Part shown: one piece after another, positions 42,481-52,529 of the stretch
How the letters are laid out: each line of letters starts with the position of its first letter
Position numbering within the stretch: the first letter of the stretch is position 1
Origin: Odobenus rosmarus divergens
Taxonomy: Eukaryota; Chordata; Mammalia; Carnivora; Odobenidae
DNA: 64,000 nt
Direction: 5' to 3'
Assembly (NCBI RefSeq): GCF_000321225.1
Contig: NW_004450483.1
Location: forward strand, 715,912 to 779,911
Notes under the pieces: model-generated
Told to the model about the DNA's origin: nothing
Databases searched by the model: none
Seen by the model: only the letters and a program-made list of their open reading frames with translations
Program-made: the position numbers and the translations under genes

Positions 42481-42838
42481 AAAAAGAAAAAACTTGTACA
42501 TGAATGTTTATAGCAGGACTGGTCACAGTAGCCAAAAGTGGAAACAACCCAAATGCCCATCAACTGATGAACAGATAAACAAAATGTTGTATATCCATAC
42601 AATGGCATATTGATCAGCCATAAAAAAGGAACAAAGTGCTGATTCATGCTCCAATGAATGAAGCATAAAAACATTGTGTTAAATGAAAGATGCCAGTTCC
42701 TAAATACCACACACTATGCAATTCCACTCATATAAAATGTCCAGAACAGAGAAACAGAAAGTAGATCAGTGGTTGCTTAGGGCTGGGAGTGGGGTGGGGA
42801 TGCAGAAATGGAGGTTGATTGCTAGAGTATGAGATTTA

Positions 42839-43025
42839 GGGCCGCCTGGGTGGCTCAGTCAGTTGGGCATCGGCTCAGGTCGTGATCCCAGGGTCCTGGG
42901 AGCAAACCCTGCATCGGGCTCCCTGCTCAGCGGGGAGCCTGCTTCTCCCTCTGCCCCTCCCTCCACTCGTTCTCTTTCTCTCTCTCTCTCTGGCAAATAA
43001 ATAAATAAAATCTTAAAAAAAAAAG
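42839..43025 (+). mobile_element. CAN-SINE, middle subtype
   Basis: Forward copy 'agggccgcctgggtggctca' with a short deletion in the A-box region ('ttgggcatcggctcagg'), tail (AAAT)n. It lies at the 3' edge of the long L1. Confidence 0.95.
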
Positions 43026-43059
43026 AAAAGGTGGATAAAACATAAAAAGTATCATCTTC

Positions 43060-43465
43060 AGCTTAATGAGTCATAATGAAAAGAACTTCCGTGTAACCTC
43101 CACTCATGTCAAGGACTAGAACTTCTCTGTATCCCGGAAGCTCCCCATGTGTCCCTTTCCTGTGGTAAAGGCTTTCCTGATTAACAGCTCTATTGAGGGG
43201 ATAATTGACATACAATAATCTGCACATATTTAGAGTCTGCAATTTGATAAATTTTGACATATGTAGACACCCATGGAATCATTACCACCATGGTGACAAT
43301 AAACATACCCCCCCAAGTAGTGTCCCCGTGCCCCTTTATAATCTCTTGCATACCCTCTCCCTGCCCATCCTTGTCCCCCAGTGACTAATAATCTGTTTTC
43401 TGTCTCTACATTTTAGTTTGAATTTCTTAGAATTTTATATAAATGGAATCATGCAGCTTAAAAAT
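43060..43465 (-). mobile_element. L1 3' region fragment
   Basis: Reversed old-L1 3' UTR: 'tattgaggggataattgaca', 'tttgataaattttgacatat', 'tgtccccgtgcccctttata', 'aattttatataaatggaatc'. Opposite orientation to the long L1 just upstream. Confidence 0.85.
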
Positions 43466-43479
43466 TATATATATTTAAT

Positions 43480-43666
43480 TTATTTTTTTAAAAATTTTAT
43501 TTGATAGAGAGACATCGAGAGAGGAAACACAAGCAGGGGGAGTGAGAGAGGGAGAAGCAGGCTTCCCACGGAGCAGGGAGCCCGATGCGGGGCTCGATCC
43601 CAGGACCCTGGGATCATGACCTGAGCCAAAGGCAGACACTTAATGACTGAGCCACCCAGGTGCCCC
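43480..43666 (-). mobile_element. CAN-SINE, middle subtype
   Basis: Reverse copy ending 'gagccacccaggtgcccc'. TSD resembles 'atatatttaattta' versus 'ctatatttaattta'. Confidence 0.95.
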
Positions 43667-44212
43667 TATATTTAATTTAGATAAACATTTTATATTATAT
43701 ATAATTATAAGTAAACAATTATATATTGTATATACTTATGGATAAACAGTTATACATATATTTACAAGTAGACTAGAACATGTTTCTGGGCAGGGATTTT
43801 ACTTTGGACTCCCAGCATAATAGAGACTCACAGGATTTCCTTACCTGTTTCCTTTCGATGGACCCTGTTTTGGTTGGGTCAGTGATACTTTCCTTGGATG
43901 TGCTCGTTGGCACACGCCTCGCCTGGTGCATGACTTCAGAACATCCATTCCACTGTACGACAGCCGTGGACAGGTTTGTCTTCCCCAAGAGGCTGTGAAT
44001 ACGGGCAGGTGCATCAAGCTGAGAAGAGAAAATGCTTGAGGGCACTGGGGGTCCAGGGCACATGAAATTGTTAATGCATATTTAAGGAGCAGAAGAAGCC
44101 CAGGGGAGAATTCATTTTTGTGTTTCCAGTGCTGACACTGTGTCTGCATGAGCAGTACCTCGCTGCTTGTGGAATGCAGCTGACCTTCTTGAATTTTCCT
44201 TCATGCTTGGTG
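43667..44212. other. AT-rich then unassigned
   Basis: 43667-43770 is AT-rich with TATA-type dinucleotides. 43780-44212 is unassigned sequence with no supported frame. Confidence 0.4.
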
Positions 44213-44227
44213 GCCAAAGTGGTCTTT

Positions 44228-44428
44228 TTTTTTTTTTTTTAGAGAGGGAGAGAGAGAGCGTGCCTGAGTGGCAGGGAGGGACAGAGGGAGAGGGAGAGAG
44301 AGAATCTTAAGCAGACTCTGTGACCCAGCAAGGAGCCTGGCATGGGCCTGGATCTCACCACACTGAGATCATGACCTGAGCCAGAATCAAGAGTCGGATG
44401 CTTAACCGACTGAGCCACCCAGGTGCTC
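44228..44428 (-). mobile_element. CAN-SINE, older subtype
   Basis: Reverse copy with long T tail and 'agaatcaagagtcggatgct'. TSD 'ccaaagtggtctttt' versus 'ccaaagtgttctttc'. Confidence 0.96.
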
Positions 44429-44469
44429 CAAAGTGTTCTTTCTAAAAAGAACATGGAAGGGAAGCCCAC

Positions 44470-44965
44470 CCCCTGCTGTTAACCCACAGAGGCTCCTCCT
44501 ACTTCCTGGAGAGAGTCCCCATGTTCTGACACAGCCCCCAGACCTTATACAGGAGGCCAAGTTCTCCTCTCCCACCCGCTCTCTCCACCGCCTGCCTGTC
44601 TTTACTTTCCAGGACCCTGTACTCCGCCATCCACCTACCCCCACCATGCTCTGTCCCTCCTCTGTGCTTGCTGGAGTGGTCCCCTCCACCTGTATGCTCT
44701 TCCCACTTTGCTCACCCCTGAGAACTCCTGTGCTAAGACTCGGCTCAGCATTGCCCTCCGTCGGGAGACTTCCTCCTCTCCACCGGGGTTGGTGTCCCCG
44801 TAGGCACTTCTTTTGCAGCTGGACATGGGTATGCCATGTGCTTTCTCCAGCGTCAGCTTCTGGGGTCATCTCCTGCCACAGAGCGAGTACCTTGAGGATG
44901 GGCTTGGTCTTCCCTGGGAGCATGTCCTGGCAGGTGCTCAGTAATTGTCCATGGGTGAATTAGGG
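44470..44965 (+). mobile_element. L2 3' region, diverged
   Basis: Pyrimidine-rich L2-like order 'atgctcttcccactttgctc', 'gacttcctcctctccaccgg', 'agtaccttgaggatgggctt', 'cctggcaggtgctcagtaat'. The 176-codon frame across it (44433-44963) is a repeat frame. Confidence 0.65.
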
Positions 44966-45030
44966 AGTGTGTGTGTGTGTGTGTATGTGTGTGTGTGAGA
45001 GAGAGAGACAGGGAGACGGAGAGAGAGAGT
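44966..45030 (+). repeat. (TG)n/(GA)n compound microsatellite
   Basis: TG repeat with one TA interruption, running into GA repeats at 44997-45030. It begins where the L2 tail ends. Confidence 0.95.
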
Positions 45031-45494
45031 CCATCTGGGCCAAGAGGTAAGAGGTCCTCCAGAGAAGCCAGGGTCGGAACTCCAGATGAGGCCTGGGCCT
45101 GGAAGGGGCAGGAGAGGAGACAAGGCAGCTTTCAGGGAAAAGCTGGGGAGCCTTTCAAGGCAGGGACTTGGATGGGCTGCTGTCAGCTCCTGCTGGGCCA
45201 CTTGGATGGATGTTGGAAAAGCAGGTTGCACCAGAACCTTCTGTCTGGTCCCTGAGTCCCAGCGGCTGCTTTCGTGGCATCTTTTGCCTGGGTGGAACTC
45301 AAGTAACCAGACTCCTTCCCCCTGCCTTGTTCTCCTTCCCCCTGGTCTCTCCTTCCCACCTGACACAGAGAACAGGTGGTTCTTGCCAACTGGCAAATTC
45401 CAGTGCCTTCCATTGTGTTTTGTGTACGTAAGATGCCTGCAGGCCAAAGCTGTTATATTGTTATTGTTATATCAAAGTCAAGATAGATGATTAG
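45031..45494. other. No recognisable feature
   Basis: Unassigned GC-rich sequence. Confidence 0.4.
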
Positions 45495-45725
45495 GGCCCC
45501 ATTGATCAAGCACCTTGTAAGTGTCCAGCACAATGCCACGTGCTACACACACACTCCTCGTACCTCCCGGCACCTGTGAGAACGGCTTCTCCTCATTTCC
45601 CATGTGAGGAGACTGAGAACCATACGAGACCGAGGAGCTAAAGAATTTGCCTGAAACTTCCTCCCTGGGAAGAGTCAGAACCAGATTCCACCCAGGCATT
45701 TCTGACCCCGGGTAGACTCCCAAAA
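45495..45725 (-). mobile_element. MIR, nearly complete
   Basis: 'atcaagcaccttgtaagtgt', 'catttcccatgtgaggagac', 'gaatttgcctgaaacttcct', 'cagaaccagattccacccag' in reversed MIR order. Confidence 0.85.
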
Positions 45726-45889
45726 TGTAAGGGGAAACACGGAGAAAATAAAGAGTCGGGGGGAAACAGAATCATGTACAATATGTTTGGTTCCGACTTC
45801 TTGCTTTTTAGAAATGAAGATGACCCTGTGAGATTCTATGAGCCCGTCAAGGACTCTCAGGTCCAGGCTCGGGGTCACTGCACTTAACA

Positions 45890-46185
45890 ACCTGAGCCAT
45901 TCAGGAGGAGTGGGAGAGACCTGGGGGGATGCTGGGCAGGGGGTGTTGTCAGGGAGGTAGTGCCTATGTGCATGGGAGGAAACCGGTGAAGGAGATGGGG
46001 AAAGGCTGCTCCCGGCAAAGGGAATCACATCTGCAAAAGCCTCAGGTGCTGCGAGATCAGGGCACGTTCGGGAAATGGAGAGGTCCGGCTCCTTCCCAAG
46101 AACACTGGGGAGCCACTGAAGGTCACATGTGAGGGAGGGACTCTGCTCTGGCTGCAGGATCAGGAAGGACAGGATCCGACAAGAC
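45890..46185 (-). mobile_element. L2 fragment
   Basis: 'aatcacatctgcaaaagcct', 'actggggagccactgaaggt' and 'ctctgctctggctgcaggat' fit reversed L2. Confidence 0.62.
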
Positions 46186-47504
46186 CCCAGGCCCCAGGTA
46201 TGGGGTTGGGGCTGCGCTGGTGACAGGCCTCTACCGGCGATTTCTTCACAGCACGGACAGATGTGCCAAACTCTGGCTCAGAACCTGCAGGTGAGCAGGC
46301 GGGCTCCTGCCTCAGGGGCTCACCGTCTCTGAGCGAGCTGCCCTGTTACGGAGTCAGGCCTGCGGACCCCGCCAGAGTGGGGATTCTTGTGTGGAAGGAG
46401 GGTTTTGCTATTTAAAACCCCAGCCTCTTTGCAAGAGGGGTGGGCTGGGCTTAAAGGGCGGTATCTCCTGCTGGGCTGCGACCAGACCAAGGGCTGGGAG
46501 GGCACTGCAAGGAGAGGGGCTCAGGGGGGCTGAAACCTCCACCTGAGTTTGACAGCGGAGAGCCAGGAGGGGCCTGGGCGGCACCAGCCCGAGGCCAGCA
46601 TGGGCTAGAGCTGCAGGGGTATTCTCCAGGTGGAGAAGGGGCTGGTGGGCTCTTAAGAACCGCGCTAAGCCCCACGAAGCAGCTTCCTCTCTGGGTCCTT
46701 TGGCCCTCCTCGCCACCTAGAGTCTCTCTCTGTGACACCTGCTCTCGGGGTCCTCAGGCATGTAACGGAGCAGGAGATGGGTGCTGGTCACAAAACAGAA
46801 CTGTGGGACGGGCGTTTGGGGCCAGAAGCGGCCCTCGAGAGGGCAAACCTTGGAGAAATTCACAGACACCTTGCAGAAGGCCTTGGAAAGTAGAGCAGAG
46901 AGAATGGGGGTGTTGAGGCTGTTCCTCAGGTACCTTGGGTGCTGCTCAAGAGAGAAGTGCCCACGTTTCTTTTGGGCTAACGTGTTGTCTTTGGTGATTC
47001 TGTACAGACAGAGCCCTGGCCCTACTATCTGAGTATAATAAGGAAAAGAGTCATGTTCTGGAGTCAGGGCAGTGGGCCACGGTCGGGCGCTAGTGGGGGA
47101 ATGAGGGGCCGTCCCTTCATCCTCCAGCCTGGTCCTGACAGCTCCCCTGGAGGCTCCCACCCAGTGTTGACTCGGGTACCTTCTTCGCCCCACCCCGGGC
47201 CTGAGCCTCCGTGTCTTCAACCACAGAGGCTCCCTGGGGCCCTAGACTTGGCTGGGGACCCAGCCCTACACACAGAGCCCCTATGAAGCTGCCACCCCCC
47301 ACCCCACCCAGGGCCACCTTCAGAGAGCAGGCTGCCCGAAAGGGTGTTTGTTCCTACCCAGAATAACGGGTTCAAGGCTCATTTCCCTCAGGCTCACTAG
47401 GCCATCGATGGACAGCTCCGATAGAGCCGAGGGGCCTGTGGGGCCTGGCTGGACCAAACTGGCCTGGCGTGAAGCGGGCCCCGCCCCGACTTGCTGTTCT
47501 CACC
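46186..47504. other. GC-rich, no recognisable feature
   Basis: About 1.3 kb without a named repeat or gene. It contains one splice-flanked 39-base open block (46252-46290). Frames to 167 codons exist on both strands but overlap and look like chance. Confidence 0.4.
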
Positions 47505-47757
47505 CCTCCCTCTGGCTCGCTCCGGGTCTGCCCAGGGTCCATCTCCCTGCCTCCCAGTCTTTGCTCTCTTCCTTCTGTCTTTCGCCAGCCCGGCAGCCTC
47601 TCTGCCACCCACCCTCTGTCCTTCTGCCTCTCTGCTCTCCTCCCTTCCTCAACTTTCCCTGTCTCGCCGGACCCTGTCCTCTGTCACTTTCTGCGTCCCA
47701 CATTTCTCTCTCTGCACCCGCCGACCCACCCCTCCCTCTGTCTCCTCACCAAACCAG
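47505..47757 (+). repeat. Polypyrimidine tract, about 250 bases
   Basis: C/T makes up most of the top strand, with runs such as 'tctgcctctctgctctcctc'. Not a simple short-unit repeat. The Pro/Ser/Leu-rich frames here follow from the composition. Confidence 0.8.
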
Positions 47758-48004
47758 GCAGGTTTATTTGAACAACAAAGGGCGATATTGTGCTCACAAA
47801 CAAGATTCCTAGAGCCAGCTCTCAGACCCTAGCATTGGAAAAAATGACTAGGGACCCAGCCAGCTGGGGAGAGGCTCTGGGGATTGTGGGGACCGCATGC
47901 TAGAAGTGGATCTCGGGGGGGATGTACACAAGAGTTTTCAGTTTCTGCCCTTTGACCTTGCTCCCCCTGCCACCTGCAATAGTAAGAATAAAGACATGAA
48001 TAAT
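47758..48004. other. No recognisable feature
   Basis: Unassigned sequence. Confidence 0.35.
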
Positions 48005-48205
48005 AATGATTAGGATTGAGCTCACCACTCTTGCTGTTGTCAGGCCGTGTCCTAGCTATCTCACACGTACAGTATTGTATTCAACCACGACAACAGTCCT
48101 AAAGAATAGGTCTTATGGCCCCTTTTGGCAGACCAGGAAACTGAGGCACAGAGAGAGGTCATCTAGCCCCTTCGTAGCAGCCCAGCATTGATCGGACTGA
48201 CCCCA
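48005..48205 (-). mobile_element. MIR, nearly complete
   Basis: 'caggccgtgtcctagctatc', 'accacgacaacagtcctaaa', 'aggaaactgaggcacagaga' in reversed MIR order. Confidence 0.92.
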
Positions 48206-48449
48206 AGCCAGGTTGTCCTCTGTGCTAGGATAGCCATCACGTGCTGATTGCTTTTGCTTTAGGATTTGAGGGACCTGGGGAAGAAGCTGGTGCCATCTTG
48301 TCACTTTCCATGGGAGGATGATATGCAGGGAAGATGGCACTCAGTACGCGGTCACTCAGCCAGCCATCAGTGATGGAGCAGAGCCCAGGCATCTGATGTC
48401 CAGGAGAGGAGGGGGAAAGAAGTTTCCGGACCGTGCCTGTGGCCCCAGC

Positions 48450-48560
48450 AGGCTTCTGTCCTCACTGTGTGGCCCCAGTTAAGCCCTTGCCCCTCTCTGA
48501 GCTCTTAGCGTCCCCAGCTTGAAAAGTGGGGATCCTAGAATCCCCCCATGGGGCTCTGTG
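48450..48560 (+). mobile_element. MIR fragment
   Basis: 'tgtgtggccccagttaagcc', 'gcccctctctgagctcttag' and 'cagcttgaaaagtggggatc' in forward MIR order. Confidence 0.65.
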
Positions 48561-48864
48561 GAGGGGTCTGCCCCTGGGCTGGGGACACTGGGAAGAGGTC
48601 CAAGGACTTTCTTTTTCAAACTTAAATTTCACCCTCCACTTGACTTCTGCCTGTGATTTTCCCACCTGGGAGCTAATCCTGTAGATTTAGAGGAGTTAGG
48701 CAAAATGATGTTTTAAAAAAGAAAACTCCATGGACGTGGCCATAATGAAATTGGGTTCTCAGGGCACATCTTGCCCCATGACAAAAGGGACAATTCTACT
48801 CCCCCAGGCGCCCCCACTACCCCACTTTTAGGCTCCACAAAGTTGCCACGTTGAGATTTCTAGC
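48561..48864. other. No recognisable feature
   Basis: Unassigned sequence. Confidence 0.35.
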
Positions 48865-49165
48865 ACCTTTCATTCATTCATTCATTCACTCACTCTTTCA
48901 TTCATTCAACACGTTTGCCGAGTACCCGCTGTGTGTCGGCGCTGTTCTAAGCATGGGGGATTCCGCAGAGAACAAAGCAGGTGAAAATCCCCACCCTTGT
49001 GGGTCTCACGTTCTAGGGGGGAGAAAAAATGATAAATAAGATCAATGAATGAGCCATAATTGCATGATAGACCGTTTAAGGTGATCAGGGGCCAATAAAG
49101 GAAGAAAAGAAAGGGGGAATCATGCAGGAGGGGTAGTGATTCAGACAGGGGGGTCAGCACCCCAG
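48865..49165 (-). mobile_element. L2 3' end
   Basis: Terminal (ATTC)n at 48868-48908, then 'gctgtgtgtcggcgctgttc', 'aagcatgggggattccgcag', 'cttgtgggtctcacgttcta' and 'gataaataagatcaatgaat'. This is the reversed L2 3' terminus. Confidence 0.85.
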
Positions 49166-49227
49166 ACTCCAAACCCCCAGGCCCACGTCATTCCAGGGGC
49201 TCCCCACCAGGCCCACGAAGGCAAAGA

Positions 49228-49497
49228 CACATGGAACATGAGCCATTTAAGGTTTTCAAGAGGCATTCAAAAAGGTAAAGAAAACGTGTAAATAATATGA
49301 GTAGTATATTTTTTTAACCTAATATATCCAAAGCATTGTTAATTCCACATGTAATCAGTATAAAAATACGTAATGAGACATCTTCATTCTTGCTAAGCCT
49401 CTGAAATCTAACATGTATTTAATACTCGCAGCGTATCGCACTGTGGACCAGCCATGTGTCAGGTGCTCACTAGCCGTGAGTGGAGCAGATCTAAAGT
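49228..49497 (+). mobile_element. hAT-type MER element
   Basis: 'acctaatatatccaaagcat', 'ttccacatgtaatcagtata', 'gctaagcctctgaaatctaa', 'gtcaggtgctcactagcc' follow a nonautonomous hAT-Charlie consensus whose exact MER number I am not sure of. It shares its right-hand end type with 24162-24356. Confidence 0.7.
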
Positions 49498-50040
49498 GTC
49501 AATCAGACCGTGGCCCTCCACTGCTTCAGTGGCCTCCCACTGCACTCAGAATGTGACCCGAATGTCCCACAGTGGGAGACGAGGCCCTTCATGATCTGGG
49601 CTGCCTCCTGAGCACATCTCCTCCCACTCTCTCCCTCACCCACTGCGGCACCCTGGTTGTGCACGTGCACAACTTCTTCCTCTTGCACGTGCCAAAGCTC
49701 ACCTCTACCTCAGGGCCTTTGCTCTTGCTCTTTCTCTGCCTGGGCTGCTCGTCTTCCAAGCTGGGTGCGCTTGATCTCCCCATGTCATTTTCTTCTCTGC
49801 TCACTCGCCACCTCCTCAGAGACCCTCCCCAGTCAGCCCTCTAAGGTGCACCCCACCAGACTGTCCTCCATCCTATCACCTGCTTTATCTCTGCACTGTC
49901 TCTGTTGTTCTTTGGAACCAGCTTCTGTAGTGCTTTGGCTCCTTTCTTTGATGTTTGTTTTCTGTCTGGAACGGACCGCTGTCCTCCGCAGAACCTTGTA
50001 CGTGGTAAGCACTCAGCAACACTCACTGTCTTGAATTAAT
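49498..50040 (+). mobile_element. L2 3' region, long
   Basis: 'ccactgcttcagtggcctcc', 'cttcatgatctgggctgcct', 'cagggcctttgctcttgctc', 'acctcctcagagaccctccc', 'ctgctttatctctgcactgt' in forward order. The frames here are L2 relics. Divergent from the L2 at 48865-49165. Confidence 0.9.
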
Positions 50041-50949
50041 CTCTCAGAATCGTCAGTATGTGGCCTCGCTGACTACAAATTCTCCACACTAAGGCTTTGC
50101 ACAGCTGTGGGCACTCGCGTGCACAGCCCAGCAGAGGAAACTTCACCCAGCGTCCGTCTGCTAAAAGTGTGATTTCCTGGCAAACTTCCTCAGAGCTTTG
50201 CATTTATGAAGTTTTCCATCCTTGACCACTACTGCTCATGCCTAATGAGTCTGTGTTTGTGTACAGCGGGGGCCTGCCTTGTGAGCAGCAAATACCCTCC
50301 TAACATTTCATGATGATAAAATTCTGATCTGAAAGGGACCATGAGAATGACCATCTAACACTCCTGGTCTACAGTTCATAGGACCTATGTGTGTAAAAGC
50401 CTCTAGCCCAGGCTTAGCACACACGGGGTATGCTAGGAAACGTGAGTGCTCCTCAGAGCAATTTGGCACATAGTTGTAGGGCTCCTGGCATGTGCTGGAC
50501 GTGGTGCTTAGTGCCAGAAATTTATGGAGACAGAAATCTTGGCAGGTACCAAGATTTCCTCCGCAGGTAGAGAAACTGTTTTCCAACCTACCTGCTGGCC
50601 ACTGCATAGAGCAGAGAGAGCCCCCTGCTTTATCCCCAGACCTGACCTATGTCTCTGTTTGGAGACATACCTACCTTTCCTCCACTAGGTCACTGGGTAC
50701 AGGCATTCTGCGGGTGGCCTGGGAGCTCGGTGAATGTCCAACCCAACGGGGCGTGTTTCCAGTCCTTGGGACTTTTGGGGGCTCACTGAAGGAAGACCGA
50801 GGCAGGACCAGGGCTCTGGCACTGGGGGCAGGGTGTTCCCAGGTCAGGCCCCCTTCCCCCTCCCTGAGTCACTTCGGAGGTTAGGCCAGATGAGAGGTTG
50901 GCCCAAGATATTTAGGAAGAAGACCTTGGCTCAGAAGAAATATATGTAT
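50041..50949. other. No recognisable feature
   Basis: About 900 bases unassigned. 50320-50370 ('atctgaaagggaccatgaga') may be a short piece of an ancient repeat I cannot name. Confidence 0.4.
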
Positions 50950-51129
50950 TTTTAAAGATTTTATTCATTTTATTTTAGAGAGAGAGAGAGAGAGCAAGTA
51001 GCAGAGGGAGAGGGAGAAGCAAACTCCCCGCCAAGCACAGAGCCCAATGCGGGGCTCGATCCCAGGACCCTGAGATCATGACCTGAGCTGAAGGCAGACA
51101 CTTAACGGACTGAGCCACCCAGGCGCCCC
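50950..51129 (-). mobile_element. CAN-SINE, middle subtype
   Basis: Reverse copy ending 'gagccacccaggcgcccc'. TSD 'ctcagaagaaat' at 50930 and 51129. Confidence 0.97.
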
Positions 51130-51309
51130 TCAGAAGAAATCTTTGTGAAACTCCAGGAAAGGAAGCCAAACAAGCAGGCATTTGGCAGCTGAAGCAGGGC
51201 AGGAACCCAGAGCTCTCCCACACTGCCTGTCTTCTCCACTCTGTCCTCTCTGGAACCCCTAGGGATCCACAGGACCTAGTTTGAAAACCATGGGCATATC
51301 CTCTCTGGA

Positions 51310-51520
51310 GCCAGAACTGGAGGTCTGAAGCTAGCCCTGCCTCTTGCCCATGGGATGCCCTAACTTCTTAAAGAAGTTCAGGGTTTCATTCGTGAAATGG
51401 AGCTAATAATAGCATCTACCTACTAGAGATGCCATGATAAGTAAATGACTAGGTGAGAAGTCTCATAAACCATGTAACCCGGTGCTGAGGAGACAGCAGT
51501 TACTCAGTAAACCACCGCTC
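51310..51520 (+). mobile_element. MIR
   Basis: 'tctggagccagaactggagg', 'agggtttcattcgtgaaatg', 'gagctaataatagcatctac', 'cctactagagatgccatgat' in forward MIR order. Confidence 0.8.
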
Positions 51521-52235
51521 CTGCCACGGGTGCCTGTGTATTAAGTCTGAACCCTGTGAGAGGGAGTGCTCCACCCAGAAGAGAGAACAGGGGTGGGAGA
51601 ATTTCAGCACAGCGGCTGGGGAAGCAGGGAGGTGTGCAGAGGTCTTTGCAGCCTTCCTGTCTCTTTCTGGAGGTACTCTCCTGGCTTTGGTCCTGCATAC
51701 AGTGGCTCTGGTTTCCCAACAAATTAATAAGACCATTGACTCCTTCATTTTGCTACACTCACCATAAAATACTTCAGGATACTTAAGCATTCAAGCACCT
51801 GCTTGGGCTCAGGGGAGAGAGAAAGAAGGGGGATCAGTAAAAGCGTGCTCAGGCCGCACCTGTCCGTCCCCTATGCTGGGGCCGCGCCACCCAGGCTGAT
51901 GCAGGCTCTGGGGCCTGGAGGGGTTGCGGATGGGAGTGGCATGTATTCTGCAACATTCTTGGTCAGGGAGGCTGGCTAAGGAAGCCCCGTCCTATAGACA
52001 AGACCCCTGGCAACAGTAGCCAAGTGCCCTGTAGGGGAACAGGCCTCACTCTGCCCCTCCCCCTGCCTGCTGGCCTCTGATCATAATCCAGGACCCCTGG
52101 GCCAGGCTCCAAGCTCAATCATTAACTGAACAGCTTGCTGAAGGGATTTGTTATAGGCCACAAATGCCAGGAAAACACACAAACAATCATCTGGGACTAA
52201 CTAGTCTGAAGGGGTAGGGGTATAAAAAGAAAAGA
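51521..52235. other. No recognisable feature
   Basis: About 700 bases unassigned, GC-rich in 51840-52080. Confidence 0.4.
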
Positions 52236-52500
52236 TTGTATTTAAAAAACTTTTTAAAATTTAAATTAATTTAATGAACATATAGAGTATTGTTAGTTTC
52301 AGAGGTAGAATTTAGTGATTCATCCGTTGCATATAACACCCAGTGCTCATTCCATCAAATGCCCCCCTTAATGCCCATCACTCAGTTACTCCATCCCCCC
52401 ACCCACTGCCCTCCCGTCCAGCAACCCTCAGTTTGTTTCCTATGGTTAAGAGTCTCCTACGGTTTGTCTACCTCTCTTTTTAATTGTTGAAGGTGGAACT
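52236..52500 (-). mobile_element. L1 3' end fragment, carnivore type
   Basis: Reversed: 'atttaatgaacatatagagt', 'gtagaatttagtgattcatc', 'ccttaatgcccatcactcag', 'cagcaaccctcagtttgttt'. Same terminus as the insertion at 27791-27913 but longer. Confidence 0.85.
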
Positions 52501-52529
52501 TATATTTATGTTCTCTGTAGTTTTCTATA

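Larger units (their letters stand above)
40332..42660 (+). pseudogene. L1 ORF2 relic, RT to C-terminus
   Basis: Reverse transcriptase of L1, broken. Recognisable: 'catgataaaagcattcaata' at the start, the catalytic FADD codons at 40593-40604 (tttgcagatgac), then ORF2 C-terminal sequence through 'caatggcatattgatcagcc'. Interrupted by SINEs at 40772-40976 and 42286-42480, plus frameshifts. The upstream junction joins endonuclease sequence directly to RT. Confidence 0.85.
36740..42838 (+). mobile_element. Long decayed L1, internally deleted
   Basis: Reads in order as 5' UTR (36740-38230, including the GC-richer 36960-37400), ORF1 relic (38240-39190), inter-ORF region, ORF2 endonuclease relic (about 40050-40320), RT to C-terminus relic (40332-42240, 42490-42660) and 3' UTR ending near 42838. 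About 1.5 kb of ORF2 between endonuclease and RT is missing. SINEs at 38012, 39660, 40772 and 42286 interrupt it. Confidence 0.85.

Noticed and set aside
40332..42660. Reverse transcriptase as part of an active or novel system
   Set aside because: It is an ordinary L1 ORF2 relic, broken by frameshifts, a large deletion and SINE insertions.
44433..44963. 176-codon frame
   Set aside because: It coincides with a diverged L2.
46159..46198. Second splice-flanked block upstream of 46252
   Set aside because: It falls in reverse L2 sequence, and the intron to the next block would be only about 53 bases.
47348..47812. 154-codon frame
   Set aside because: Its Pro/Ser/Leu content is the product of the polypyrimidine tract.
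9532..51223. Recurring peptide WVAQSVKRLPSAQVMI in many reverse frames, looking like a gene family
   Set aside because: It is the antisense translation of the CAN-SINE head and A/B-box region and appears wherever a SINE lies.
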